Positions 53,609 to 63,322 of a stretch of 64,000 nucleotides of DNA are shown here, piece by piece (position 1 is the stretch's first letter; the number at the start of each line of letters is the position of its first letter). The notes beneath the pieces were generated by a model. It did not search any database and had not been told where the DNA came from. It saw only the letters and a program-made list of their open reading frames with translations. This DNA is from Burkholderia sp. FERM BP-3421 (GTDB taxonomy: Bacteria > Pseudomonadota > Gammaproteobacteria > Burkholderiales > Burkholderiaceae). The translations under genes were made by a program, and so were the position numbers. The stretch lies in the NCBI RefSeq assembly GCF_028657905.1, contig NZ_CP117781.1, positions 1,984,001 through 2,048,000 of the forward strand. The letters run 5' to 3'.

Positions 53609-54118
53609 CCGCAATCAACGCCGTCGGCGCATCTCGATCAGGAAAGCCGGCGCAGCACGCCCGTTGCCGCGACCGCGCGCACGCGTTCGCCGCTTGGATG
53701 AGTCATGCGCGCCGAACGGCACGGCGCTCGGGCGGAGCCTCGCCTCACCCGGGCCGCGCCGCACATCGAGCGGCGCCGGCGCGCCGTCCTTCGTCACGCG
53801 GGCGCCCGGCGGCGTCGCCGCGAACGCCGACAGCAGCGCGGCCAGGACGAGAGACAGTTGGTCGGTTTGCAGCGGGTTTCGCGCGAGAGGTCCGGCCCCG
53901 CTCGGGGCATTCGGAAAGCGCACCGCCCCGAGCGGTTCGCGCGCCTCGCTCGCTCCGGCCTCCACGCCTGCGCCGCAGCCCTCTCGACCGAGCCCCGGCG
54001 GCGCGCTCGTGAACGGCCGCCGTCCGGCTCGCGCCCGCCGCGCCGCCTGCGCCCCGCACCGATGTCTGGCACACTGGTCGTCTTCGCCGGCCGCCGCGCC
54101 GCCCGCTTCCGAGCCTCG
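53609..54118. other. 510-bp gap upstream of lhr, no gene supported
   Basis: This is very GC-rich and open in several frames, including the N-terminal extension of lhr on the plus strand and long frames on the minus strand. None resembles a known protein. A Met 19 codons upstream of the chosen lhr start (54062) is a less likely start without a good ribosome binding site. Confidence 0.45.
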
Positions 54119-57100
54119 ATGGATCTCGCCGCCACCCGCTCCGCCAACACCGCGCTTGATGCGTTCCACCCTGCCGTCGCCGCGTGGTTCGCGTCCCGCT
54201 TCGCCGCGCCGACCGCCGCGCAGGCGGCCGCGTGGCCGCTGATCCAGGCCGGCCGCTCGACCCTCGTCGCCGCGCCGACCGGCTCCGGCAAGACCCTGAC
54301 CGCGTTCCTGTGCGCGCTCGACGCGCTGGTCCGCGACGCGCTCGCCCACGACGGCGCGCTGCCCGACGCGACGCTCGTGGTCTACGTATCGCCGCTCAAG
54401 GCGCTGTCGAACGACATCCACGTCAACCTCGACGCCCCGCTCGCCGGCATCCGCGAGGCACTCGCGCAGCGCGGCCTGCCCGCGCCCGAGATCCGCACCG
54501 CGGTGCGCACGGGCGACACCACCCAGGCCGAGCGCAGCGCGCTGCGCAAGCGCGCGCCGCACCTGCTCGTGACCACCCCGGAATCGCTGTACGTGCTGCT
54601 GTCGTCGGCGTCCGGGCGGCGCATGCTCGCGACCGCGCGCACCGTGATCGTCGACGAGATCCACGCGCTGGCCGGCAACAAGCGCGGCAGCCATCTCGCG
54701 CTGTCGCTCGAACGCCTCGACGCGCTCGCCGGCCGCCGCCTGCCGCGCATCGGGCTGTCCGCGACGCAAAAGCCGATCGACGCGGTCGCGCGCTTTCTCG
54801 TCGGCGGCCCGGCCGACGCGCCGCCCGACTGCGCGATCGTCGACATCGGCCACGCGCGCACGCGCGATCTCGCGCTCGAACTGTCGCCGATCCCGCTCGA
54901 ACCCGTGATGGCGACCGACGCGTGGGAGCGCATCTACGACCGGCTCGCGGAGCTGGCCGCCGCGCACCGCACGACGCTCGTGTTCGTCAACACGCGGCGC
55001 ATGGCCGAGCGCGCCGCACGCCATCTCGCCGACCGTCTCGGCCGCGATGCAGTGGCGGCCCATCACGGCAGCCTCGCGAAGGAATACCGTTTCGACGCCG
55101 AGCAGCGGCTCAAGCACGGCAAGCTCACGCTGCTCGTCGCGACCGCCTCGCTCGAACTCGGGATCGACATCGGCGACGTCGACCTGGTCTGCCAGCTCGG
55201 CTCGCCGCGCGCGATCGCGCCGTTCCTGCAGCGCGTCGGCCGCTCCGGCCACCACGTCGGCGGCGTGCCCAAGGGCCGCCTGTTTCCGCTGTCGCGCGAC
55301 GAGCTGGTCGAATGCGCGGCGCTGCTCGACTGCATCCGGCGCGGCGAACTCGATGCGGTGCGCATCCCGCACGCACCGCTCGACGTGCTCGCGCAGCAGA
55401 TCGTCGCCGAAGTCGGCAGCGCGGAATGGGACGAAGGCGCGCTGTATCGCTGCCTGACCCGCGCCGCCCCCTACGCGACGCTGCCGCGCGAACGCTTCGA
55501 CGAGCTGCTCGCGATGCTCGCGACCGGCTTCACGAGCCGGCGCGGCGCGCGCGGCGCGTACCTGCATCGCGACGTGGTCGGCGGCACCGTGCGCGGGCGG
55601 CGCAACGCGCGCCTGACCGCCGTCACCTCGGGCGGCACGATTCCCGACAATGCCGACTACACGGTCCTGCTCGAACCGCAGGGCCTGACCATCGGCACCG
55701 TCAACGAGGATTTCGCGATCGAGAGCCTCGCGGGCGACGTGTTCCAGCTCGGCAACCAGTCGTACCGGATCCTGCGGGTCGAGTCGGGCCGCGTGCGCGT
55801 CGAGGATGCGCACGGGCAGATGCCGAACATCCCGTTCTGGATCGGCGAGGCGCCGGGCCGCAGCGACGAGCTGTCGCTGGGCGTCGCGCGGCTGCGCGCG
55901 CGCCTCGACGCGCTGCTCGCGCAGGGCGCGATCCAGGCGGCGGACGACGCCGACGCGAGCCGCACGGCGCCCGCGCTGCGCTGGCTCGCCGACGATCTGG
56001 CGCTGCCCGCCGAGGCCGCGCGGCAGATCGTCGACTATCTCGCGCGCGCCCGCGCGGCGCTCGGCGCGCTGCCGACCCAGGACACGCTCGTGATGGAGCG
56101 TTTCTTCGACGAATCGGGCGGCACCCAGCTCGTGATCCACACGCCGTTCGGCAGCCGCATCAACCGCGCGTGGGGGCTCGCGCTGCGCAAGCGTTTCTGC
56201 CGCACCTTCAACTTCGAATTGCAGGCGGCCGCGACCGACGACGCGATCATCCTGTCGCTGTCGCTCGCGCACAGCTTCGTGCTCGACGAGGTGTGGCGCT
56301 ACCTGCGGCCCGCGAGCGCCGAGCACGTGCTGGTCCAGGCGCTCCTCGACGCGCCGCTGTTCGGCGTGCGCTGGCGCTGGAACGCCACCACCGCGCTCGC
56401 GCTGCCGCGCTACACGGGCGGCCGCAAGACCGCGCCGCAATTGCAGCGGATGAAGAGCGAGGACCTGCTCGCGACCGTCTTCCCGGATCAGGTCGCGTGC
56501 GCGGAGAACCTGGTCGGCGAGCGCGAGGTGCCGCATCATCCGCTCGTCGACCAGACCCTCGACGACTGCCTGCATGACGCGCTCGACACCGACGGCTGGC
56601 TCGCGCTGCTGCGCCGCATCGAGCGCGGCGCGATCGAACTCGTCGCGCGCGACCTGCCCGCGCCGTCGCCGCTCGCGGCCGAGATCCTCAACGCGAAGCC
56701 CTATGCGTTCCTCGACGACGCGCCGCTGGAGGAGCGCCGCACCCAGGCGGTGCGCGCGCGCCGCTGGCAGGACCCGGAGGCCGCCGACGATCTCGGCGCG
56801 CTCGACCCCGGCGCGATCGACGCGGTGCGCGACGAGGCGTGGCCGCTCGTGCGCGACGCCGATGAAATGCATGATGCGCTGCTCGGCCTCGCGTGCCTCG
56901 CGGACGCCGAGGTCGACGCGCGCGACGGCTGGCGCGGCTGGCTCGATGCGCTGGCGGCCGGCAAGCGGGCCGCGCGCGTCGCGCTCGTCGACGGCGGCGG
57001 CCTGTGGCTGCCGGCCGAGCGCGTGGCCTGCCTGCGCGCGCTTTATCCCGGCGCGCGCGTCACGCCGCCGCTCAAGCCGCCCGCCGGCTTCGACGCCGGC

Positions 57101-58498
57101 TGGGAACCGGCCGCCGCGCTGGTCGACGTGCTGCGCGCCCGCCTCACCGGCTTCGGCCCGCTCACCGTGCGCGCGATCGCCGCCCCGCTCGGGCTGCCGC
57201 CCGCGACGCTCGACGCCGCGCTGGCCGCGCTCGAAGCCGAGGGCTACGTGATGCGCGGCCGCTTCTCGCCCGGCGCGACCGACGACGAATGGTGCGAACG
57301 CCATCTGCTGGCCCGCATCCATCGCTACACGGTCAAGCGGCTGCGGCGCGAAATCGAACCGGTCGAGCGCGCCGACTTCATGCGCTTCCTGATCCACTGG
57401 CAGCGGGTCGCGTCCGACACGCGCGGCGCGGGGCCCGAGGCGCTCGCCGCCGTGGTCGCGCAGCTCGAAGGCTTCGAGGCCGCGGCGGGCGCGTGGGAGG
57501 AGGAACTGCTGCCGGCCCGGCTCGGCGACTACCTGACGGGCGGGCTCGACACGCTGTGCCGGTCGGGCAAGCTGGCCTGGGCGCGAATCGGCGCGGCCGC
57601 GAAAAGCGCGAGCGCGCCGGTGCGCACCACGCCGATCGTGCTGCTGCCGCGCCGCGACCTCGCGCGCTGGCAGACGCTGCACGCACCCGAGGCCGCCGTC
57701 GCGCTGTCGGCGCGCGGCTTGCGGGTGCGCGACGCGCTCGCCGCGCACGGCGCGATGTTCTTCGACGAACTGCTTGCCGACACGCACCTGCTGCCGGTCG
57801 AACTGGAAGGCGCGCTCGGCGAGCTGGTCGCGGCGGGCCTCGCGCACGCCGACAGCTTCGCGGGCCTGCGCGCGCTGCTGAAGCCGAGCGTGAAACGCGG
57901 CGGCTATCGCGCGCCGCGCACCCGGCACGGCGGCGCGCTGCTCGGCGGCATGGACGACGCGGGCCGCTGGGCGCTCGTGCAGCGGCCCGCGCCCGCCGCC
58001 GCGCCGGAACCGTCGCCCGCGCCGAACCCCGGCGCGACGCCGCGCGACACGCTCGAACACGTCGTCTGGACCTTGCTGCGCCGCTATGGCGTGCTGTGCT
58101 GGCGGCTGCTCGAACGCGAGGCCGCGTGGCTGCCGAGCTGGCGCGAGCTGCTGCGCGTCTGCCAGCGCCTGGAGGCACGCGGCGAGATTCGCGGCGGGCG
58201 CTTCATCGCGGGGCTCGCGGGCGAGCAGTTCGCGCTGCCGGACGCGATCCCGGTGCTGCGCGAGATCCGCCGCCAGCCGCCCGACGGCCGCCTGACCTGC
58301 GTGAGCGGGGCCGATCCGCTCAATCTCGCCGGCACCCTGCTGCCCGGCGCGAAGGTGCCGGCGCTCACGGGCAACCGCGTGCTGTACCGCGACGGCGTGC
58401 CGATCGCGTCGCTGGTCGCCGGCCAGTTCGTCTACGCCGACGGCCTCGCGCCGGCCGAGCAGGAGGACGCGCGGCTGCGGCTCGCGCATCGGCGTTGA
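54119..58498 (+). CDS. lhr: Large helicase-related protein (Lhr), DEAD/DEIH SF2
   Basis: A 1,459-aa superfamily 2 helicase. Walker A (APTGSGKT, about 52-59), DEIH box (VDEIHAL, about 178), SAT-like GLSATQKPID and QRVGRSGHHVGG (motif VI) define the core (about 30-600), followed by a winged helix, the Lhr-specific domain (to about 870) and a long C-terminal part typical of the ~1,500-aa full-length Lhr. The role is probably in DNA repair or 3'-5' unwinding, possibly with nuclease partners in other genomes. An ADENYLATE ligase partner is not seen here. Confidence 0.93.
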   Translation: MDLAATRSANTALDAFHPAVAAWFASRFAAPTAAQAAAWPLIQAGRSTLVAAPTGSGKTLTAFLCALDALVRDALAHDGALPDATLVVYVSPLKALSNDIHVNLDAPLAGIREALAQRGLPAPEIRTAVRTGDTTQAERSALRKRAPHLLVTTPESLYVLLSSASGRRMLATARTVIVDEIHALAGNKRGSHLALSLERLDALAGRRLPRIGLSATQKPIDAVARFLVGGPADAPPDCAIVDIGHARTRDLALELSPIPLEPVMATDAWERIYDRLAELAAAHRTTLVFVNTRRMAERAARHLADRLGRDAVAAHHGSLAKEYRFDAEQRLKHGKLTLLVATASLELGIDIGDVDLVCQLGSPRAIAPFLQRVGRSGHHVGGVPKGRLFPLSRDELVECAALLDCIRRGELDAVRIPHAPLDVLAQQIVAEVGSAEWDEGALYRCLTRAAPYATLPRERFDELLAMLATGFTSRRGARGAYLHRDVVGGTVRGRRNARLTAVTSGGTIPDNADYTVLLEPQGLTIGTVNEDFAIESLAGDVFQLGNQSYRILRVESGRVRVEDAHGQMPNIPFWIGEAPGRSDELSLGVARLRARLDALLAQGAIQAADDADASRTAPALRWLADDLALPAEAARQIVDYLARARAALGALPTQDTLVMERFFDESGGTQLVIHTPFGSRINRAWGLALRKRFCRTFNFELQAAATDDAIILSLSLAHSFVLDEVWRYLRPASAEHVLVQALLDAPLFGVRWRWNATTALALPRYTGGRKTAPQLQRMKSEDLLATVFPDQVACAENLVGEREVPHHPLVDQTLDDCLHDALDTDGWLALLRRIERGAIELVARDLPAPSPLAAEILNAKPYAFLDDAPLEERRTQAVRARRWQDPEAADDLGALDPGAIDAVRDEAWPLVRDADEMHDALLGLACLADAEVDARDGWRGWLDALAAGKRAARVALVDGGGLWLPAERVACLRALYPGARVTPPLKPPAGFDAGWEPAAALVDVLRARLTGFGPLTVRAIAAPLGLPPATLDAALAALEAEGYVMRGRFSPGATDDEWCERHLLARIHRYTVKRLRREIEPVERADFMRFLIHWQRVASDTRGAGPEALAAVVAQLEGFEAAAGAWEEELLPARLGDYLTGGLDTLCRSGKLAWARIGAAAKSASAPVRTTPIVLLPRRDLARWQTLHAPEAAVALSARGLRVRDALAAHGAMFFDELLADTHLLPVELEGALGELVAAGLAHADSFAGLRALLKPSVKRGGYRAPRTRHGGALLGGMDDAGRWALVQRPAPAAAPEPSPAPNPGATPRDTLEHVVWTLLRRYGVLCWRLLEREAAWLPSWRELLRVCQRLEARGEIRGGRFIAGLAGEQFALPDAIPVLREIRRQPPDGRLTCVSGADPLNLAGTLLPGAKVPALTGNRVLYRDGVPIASLVAGQFVYADGLAPAEQEDARLRLAHRR

Positions 58499-58605
58499 GC
58501 GCGGCCCCAAGCGCGCCGCCGCGCGATCCGCTACCATCGTCGCTCGCTTCACCCACCCCGCGCCGCCCATCGCAGGCGGCCCGCTTTCCTCAGGAGACAC
58601 ACCCG

Positions 58606-59901
58606 ATGCCCCATTCCGCCGATAGCGGCGCACTCGCCGCCGCCCGGCACGCCCCCGCGTCCGGCTCGCTGACCATCGTGCAGGGCGCGGCGCTCTATGT
58701 CGGCGCGGTGCTCGGCACCGGCGTGATCGCGCTGCCCGCGCTCGCGGCCGAGGTCGCCGGGCCCGCGTCGCTGCTCGCCTGGGCCGCGCTCGTGCTGCTG
58801 TCGATTCCGCTCGCCGCGACCTTCGCCGCGCTGGGCGCGCGCTACCCCGATGCGGGCGGCGTCTCGACCTACGTGCGCAATGCCTTCGGCCCGCGCGCGG
58901 CGGCAATCGTCGGCTGGTGCTTCTACTTCGCGGTGCCGGCCGGCGCGCCCGCCGCCGCGCTGTTCGGCGGCGCCTACGTGGCGGCGATGCTGGGCGGCGG
59001 CGCCACGACCGAGATCGTCACCGCCGCGCTGCTGATCGCGACGGTCGCGGCGGCCAACGCGTACGGCGTCACCGTGTCGGGCCGCATGCAGGTCGTGCTG
59101 TCCGCGCTGCTGGTGGCCCTGCTGCTGGCCGCCGTGCTCGCCTCCGCGCCGCATGCGCGCCTCGACAACCTGCACCCCTTCGCGCCGCACGGCTGGCTCG
59201 CGGTCGGCCATGCGGCGGCGCTGCTGGTCTGGAGCTTCGCGGGCTGGGAGGCGATCACGCATCTCGCCGGGGAATTCCGCCGCCCCACCCACGACCTGCC
59301 GCGCTCGACCGCCGTCGCGGTCGTGGTGGTCGGGCTGCTGTACCTGTCGGTGGCCGCCGCGAGCGTGCTGGTGCTCGGCGCGACGGCGGGCGCATCGCGC
59401 GCGCCGCTCGCCGCGCTGATCGAACGCGGGATCGGCGGCGCGGCGGGCGGACTCGCCACGGTCGCGGCGCTGCTGCTGACGCTCGGCACGATGAACGCGT
59501 ACTTCGCGGGCGCGGCCATGCTCGGCGCGGCGCTCGGCCGCGACGGCGCGCTGCCCGCCTGGTTCGCGCACGGCAGCGAGACGGGCGGCGTGCCGCGCCG
59601 CAGCCTCGCGGTGCTCGCCGCGCTGGCGGGCGGCGCGCTCGTCGCCACCGTGCTGGCGGGCGTCGGGCCGAAGCCGCTGGTGCTCGTCACGTCGGGCTGC
59701 TTCGTGCTCGTCTATGCGCTCGGCGCGGCCGCCGCGATGAAGCTGCTGCCGCGCGGCGGCTTCGCGCATCGCTGCGCGTGCATCGCGCTCGTCGCGGTGG
59801 CCGCGCTGTTCGTGACGACCGGCTGGTATCTCGCCTGGGCCCTCGGGCTCGCGGCGGCGGCGCTGCTCTACCTGCGGTTCGCGCCGCGGCGCGCGCGCTG
59901 A
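58606..59901 (+). CDS. APC-superfamily amino acid permease (YjeH-like)
   Basis: A 431-aa protein with about 12 TM helices. CAGGAGACAC precedes the ATG. GAVLGTGVIALPALAAEVAGP is the typical APC TM1 motif, and FAGWEAITHLAGEF is the TM6 region. YjeH-type exporters and related permeases are similar. The substrate is unknown. Confidence 0.9.
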   Translation: MPHSADSGALAAARHAPASGSLTIVQGAALYVGAVLGTGVIALPALAAEVAGPASLLAWAALVLLSIPLAATFAALGARYPDAGGVSTYVRNAFGPRAAAIVGWCFYFAVPAGAPAAALFGGAYVAAMLGGGATTEIVTAALLIATVAAANAYGVTVSGRMQVVLSALLVALLLAAVLASAPHARLDNLHPFAPHGWLAVGHAAALLVWSFAGWEAITHLAGEFRRPTHDLPRSTAVAVVVVGLLYLSVAAASVLVLGATAGASRAPLAALIERGIGGAAGGLATVAALLLTLGTMNAYFAGAAMLGAALGRDGALPAWFAHGSETGGVPRRSLAVLAALAGGALVATVLAGVGPKPLVLVTSGCFVLVYALGAAAAMKLLPRGGFAHRCACIALVAVAALFVTTGWYLAWALGLAAAALLYLRFAPRRAR

Positions 59902-59995
59902 GGCGCGCCCGGCCCGGGGCGCGGCGCGCCGGCCGTCACGACGCGCGGCATCCGGACGCCGCCGCGCATCCCGATGCCGCGCGTCGTCCGCCCCG

Positions 59996-60424
59996 TCAGC
60001 GCGTGCCCGCGCTGCAGCAATACGCCAGCAGGAAGGTGGCGGTGCCCGTGGTGGTGCCGACGATGGCGCGCATGTCCGTATTCAGCTTCGACATCGCCGC
60101 CGTCACGTAGTCGGGCGCGGCCAGCGTGCCGGTGTTGAAGTCATGCACCGCCAGCGCGACGGCCTTGTTGTCCTTCGTCTTCGGCGACGCGAGCGCGCGA
60201 TCCTCCTGCGCGAAGCGCTGGTCGCGCGTGGCCACCGCGCCGACCTGCCCGCTGCAGTAGCCGTGGGTGCCCGACATGATGTGGATCGTGTGGCCCTCGC
60301 CGCTCAGGCCCGCTGCGATGGTGTTCAGGGCCGCCGCCACGTCGCGGACCGAACAGGGATCGTGGAATCCCCAGATCTGTACCGCGTTGGGCGTGCCCTG
60401 GGTGATGTTGACGAGTGTTGCCAT
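59996..60424 (-). CDS. Unknown protein, 142 aa
   Basis: The frame starts MATLVNITQGTPNAVQIWGF after AAGGAGAGCG, so it is likely real. It has a hydrophobic core with alternating strand-like segments, Cys at CSVRD, YCSGQ and AYCCSAG, and HTIHIMSGTHGYC. I do not recognise a family. It is flanked by an APC permease and an O-methyltransferase without overlap. A Cys-rich cytoplasmic or periplasmic protein is possible; no signal peptide is seen. Confidence 0.75.
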   Translation of the reverse strand: MATLVNITQGTPNAVQIWGFHDPCSVRDVAAALNTIAAGLSGEGHTIHIMSGTHGYCSGQVGAVATRDQRFAQEDRALASPKTKDNKAVALAVHDFNTGTLAAPDYVTAAMSKLNTDMRAIVGTTTGTATFLLAYCCSAGTR

Positions 60425-60739
60425 GACGCTCTCCTTGAAGGTGCTGCGATCGATCCCGCCGGCCGGACGGCGCTCGCCGCCGCCGCGCGGGCTGGATCCG
60501 CCGGCGCGCTCAACGGCTCGGCCGGCGGATGACTCAACCTTAGCGGCTCGGTCCGGCGCGCAAAATGGACCGCTCGTCACGACGCCCCGGGTGTCGTTCC
60601 TCACGGGTGCGGACTTGGGCGGGACGCGCCCGTACGCGACAATGAACGCTTCGTCCGGGACGCCGCGCGTCCCGCTCGCCCGTCCCGTTCGTCCCGTTCG
60701 TCCCGTTCGTCCCGTTCGTCCCACTCACCGGAGCACGCC
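60425..60739. other. Gap upstream of the O-methyltransferase with 9-bp repeats
   Basis: 315 bases with no gene. GTCCCGTTC is repeated four times perfectly and once in variant form from 60682 to about 60726, a further microsatellite of this genome. Confidence 0.6.
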
Positions 60740-61414
60740 ATGCAGGCACAGTGGTCCCGCGTCGACGCCTATATCGCCGATCGGCTCATCCCGTCGGATC
60801 CCGTCCTGGAACAGGTGCTCGCGGCCAACGCGGCCGCGCGCCTGCCCGCGCACGACGTCGCGCCGAACCAGGGCCGCCTGCTGGCGCTGTTCGCGCGCAT
60901 GATCCAGGCGCGCCGCATTCTGGAAATCGGCACGCTGGGCGGCTACAGCACGATCTGGCTCGCGCGCGCGCTGCCGCCGGGCGGCCGGGTCGTCACGCTC
61001 GAAGCCGATGCGCGGCATGCCGAGGTGGCGCGCGCCAATCTCGCGACGGCAGGCCTCGCCGACACCGTGGACGTGATCGTCGGGCCGGCGCTCGACAGCC
61101 TGCGCCGCCTGCCCGGCGACGCCCCGTTCGACCTGGTGTTCATCGACGCGGACAAGGAGAACAATCCCGCCTACCTCGACTGGGCGCTGAAGCTGTCGCG
61201 CCCCGGCACGCTGATCGTCGGCGACAACGTGGTGCGCGACGGCGAGGTCGCGAATCCGGACAGCGACGATCCGCGCGTCCACGGCGTGCGGCGGTTTTTC
61301 GATCGGATGGCGGATGAGCCGCGCCTGACGGCGACCGCGTTGCAGACCGTGGGCAGCAAGGGCTGGGACGGCTTCACGATCGCGCTGGTCGGCGAGGCGG
61401 CGTCGGGACGCTGA
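60740..61414 (+). CDS. Catechol O-methyltransferase-family enzyme
   Basis: A 224-aa class I SAM methyltransferase of the COMT/CCoAOMT type. ILEIGTLGGYSTIWLARALP is the SAM-binding motif and FIDADKENNPAYLDWAL with VGDNVVRDG holds the metal-binding Asp and catalytic base region. It probably methylates small phenolic molecules. The ATG at 60740 is clear. Confidence 0.93.
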   Translation: MQAQWSRVDAYIADRLIPSDPVLEQVLAANAAARLPAHDVAPNQGRLLALFARMIQARRILEIGTLGGYSTIWLARALPPGGRVVTLEADARHAEVARANLATAGLADTVDVIVGPALDSLRRLPGDAPFDLVFIDADKENNPAYLDWALKLSRPGTLIVGDNVVRDGEVANPDSDDPRVHGVRRFFDRMADEPRLTATALQTVGSKGWDGFTIALVGEAASGR

Positions 61415-61416
61415 CG

Positions 61417-61701
61417 GTGTCGCGCAGGCGCGCGGCGGGCCCGGTCGCGCACGGCCCGCTGCGCGGCGTATCGATCGGCGGCGGCATGCCCGCGCGGACC
61501 TGGATCTCGCGCGGCGTCAAGCAGGGCGGCCACGCGATCTTCAACGCCCGGCTCGGCTCTCGCATCAACCAGCACGTCGCGGCGTCGTGGCAGGCCAACA
61601 ACCTGTTCAATCACGACGACGCCATCCGTCCGCCGAGCGCGTTCTTCAGCGTGTTCGGCGACCGGCGCGACGTGATGCCGACCGTGCGCCCGGACTTCTG
61701 A
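61417..61701 (+). pseudogene. C-terminal remnant of a TonB-dependent siderophore receptor
   Basis: A 94-codon frame right after the O-methyltransferase stop. The tail resembles the last strands of FpvA/FhuA-type receptors: GGHAIFNARLGSRINQHV, SWQANNLFNHDD, FFSVFGDRRDVMPTVRPDF with the terminal aromatic. The ~600 upstream residues of such a receptor (plug and most of the barrel) are absent. It is therefore a deletion relic and not functional. Confidence 0.8.
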
Positions 61702-61735
61702 CACGCGCGCGCCGCCGCCGGGCGCCGGCGGCGCC

Positions 61736-63259
61736 TCACGCGAGCCCCAGGTACACGACCCGGTCGCGCCCGCCGGCCTTCGCCTGGTAGAGCGCCTGGT
61801 CGGCCGCCTCGACCACCGCGCCGACCTCGGGCGCCGCCGCGCCGTGGCGCGGCTCCCACACCGAGACGCCGATGCTGACCGTGACGATGCCCGCATCCGA
61901 GCGCACGTGCGCGATGCCGAGCATGCGCACCGCGACCCGCATCCGCTGCGCGACCACCCGCGCACCGGCCGGATCGGTGTCGGGCAGCACCACCACGAAC
62001 TCCTCGCCGCCGTAGCGCGCGACCACGTCGCCCGCGCGCCCCGCCTGCCCGTCGATGCAGCGCGCGACGCGCGCCAGCACCTCGTCGCCGACCTGATGGC
62101 CGTAGGCGTCGTTGTAGCGCTTGAAGTGGTCGATGTCGACGAACAGGATCGCGAGCGGCCGCTCGCCGCGCACCGCGCGCCGCCATTCGCGCTCGAGCGT
62201 CTCGTCGAGCGTGCGGCGATTGTAGAGACCCGTCAGGCTGTCGGTGCGCGCGAGCCGCGCAAGCGCGGCTTCCGCCGCCGACTTGCGCCACAGCGAGTAC
62301 GCGAGGCAGATGCTCATGCCGATGAACGCCAGGCTGAACGCGCCCGTCAACACGCCGAAGCGCCACGCGCGCTCGCGCCAGTCCGCATAGGTGTCCTGCT
62401 CCGCCGTCGCGACCTGCACGATCAGCGGCACGCCTTCGAGCCGCTGGTACAGGAAGTTGCGCCGCACGCCGTCGATCGCCGAGACCTCGGTGAACGACCC
62501 CGAGCGGCCGAACTGCATGCGCCCGAACTGCCCGGTGTCGCGCAGTTCGCGGCCGAGCAGCGCGTCGTCGAACGGCGTGCGCATCACGAGCTGGCCGTTC
62601 GCGTGGAGCAGCACGATCGAACCGTGCGGGCCGACCTCGAGCCCGGCAAACAGCTGTTTGAAATACTCGAGCCGCACCACCAGCACCGCGACGCCCGCGA
62701 ACCGGCCATCGCTGGCCTGCAGGCGGCGCGACAGCGCGATGCTCGGATCGCCGTCGCGCAGCCGCGCGCGATACGGCGCGCTCACGTACAGGCCCCGGTC
62801 GGACGCGTCGCGCTGGGCGGTGAAGAAATCACGGTCCGCGAAATGCATCACCGGCAACGGCTCGTCGCGCGAGGTCAGCGTGACGCGCCCCGTCTCGTCG
62901 AGCACGTAGATCATGCCGATGCACTTCGCCGCCGCGCCCCGGTCGAACAGCACCTCGCGGCGGCGCGCAAGCGGCAGCGCGGCCACCCAGGGCTTGTCGA
63001 CGCCCTCGACGACGCCCTGCAAGGTCAGGTCGTAGATGCGGAAATTGCGCGCGATGTCGCGTTCGATCATCAGCAAGGTATTGCGCGCGCCGTCCTGCGC
63101 GCGCTCGAAGGCGTCCGCGCGGCTGTCGCGCAGAATGGCGGCGCAGATCGACATCATGACGATCGCGACCGCCACGCCTCCGGCAATCACTGCGTAGCCC
63201 AACGGCATCCGCTGCCCTGCGCCCCGACGACTGCGCACCCCGGCATGTCTGGATTTCAT
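61736..63259 (-). CDS. Membrane diguanylate cyclase, Cache-GGDEF
   Basis: A 507-aa inner-membrane enzyme. TM1 (about 20-42) and a periplasmic dCache domain (about 45-290, with QRDASDRGLYVSAPYRARLRDG) are followed by TM2 (about 305-325) and a GGDEF domain (about 345-507). The active site GGEEF and the upstream RxxD (RAGD) are intact, so it should make c-di-GMP with product feedback. The signal is unknown. Confidence 0.93.
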   Translation of the reverse strand: MKSRHAGVRSRRGAGQRMPLGYAVIAGGVAVAIVMMSICAAILRDSRADAFERAQDGARNTLLMIERDIARNFRIYDLTLQGVVEGVDKPWVAALPLARRREVLFDRGAAAKCIGMIYVLDETGRVTLTSRDEPLPVMHFADRDFFTAQRDASDRGLYVSAPYRARLRDGDPSIALSRRLQASDGRFAGVAVLVVRLEYFKQLFAGLEVGPHGSIVLLHANGQLVMRTPFDDALLGRELRDTGQFGRMQFGRSGSFTEVSAIDGVRRNFLYQRLEGVPLIVQVATAEQDTYADWRERAWRFGVLTGAFSLAFIGMSICLAYSLWRKSAAEAALARLARTDSLTGLYNRRTLDETLEREWRRAVRGERPLAILFVDIDHFKRYNDAYGHQVGDEVLARVARCIDGQAGRAGDVVARYGGEEFVVVLPDTDPAGARVVAQRMRVAVRMLGIAHVRSDAGIVTVSIGVSVWEPRHGAAAPEVGAVVEAADQALYQAKAGGRDRVVYLGLA

Positions 63260-63322
63260 GCTTGTGCTTGTATAAACAACCGCGACGCTATTTGATCGAA
63301 TTGGAAACCTGCCTAGCGGGCA

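Noticed and set aside
53609..54118. Possible small minus-strand gene upstream of lhr (frame ending in EMRRRR)
   Set aside because: No start with ribosome binding site and no recognisable family; kept only as a gap.
53615..58906. 1,763-aa minus-strand frame opposite lhr
   Set aside because: It is a shadow of the plus-strand helicase gene in GC-rich DNA; its protein is Arg/Ala-rich without known domains.
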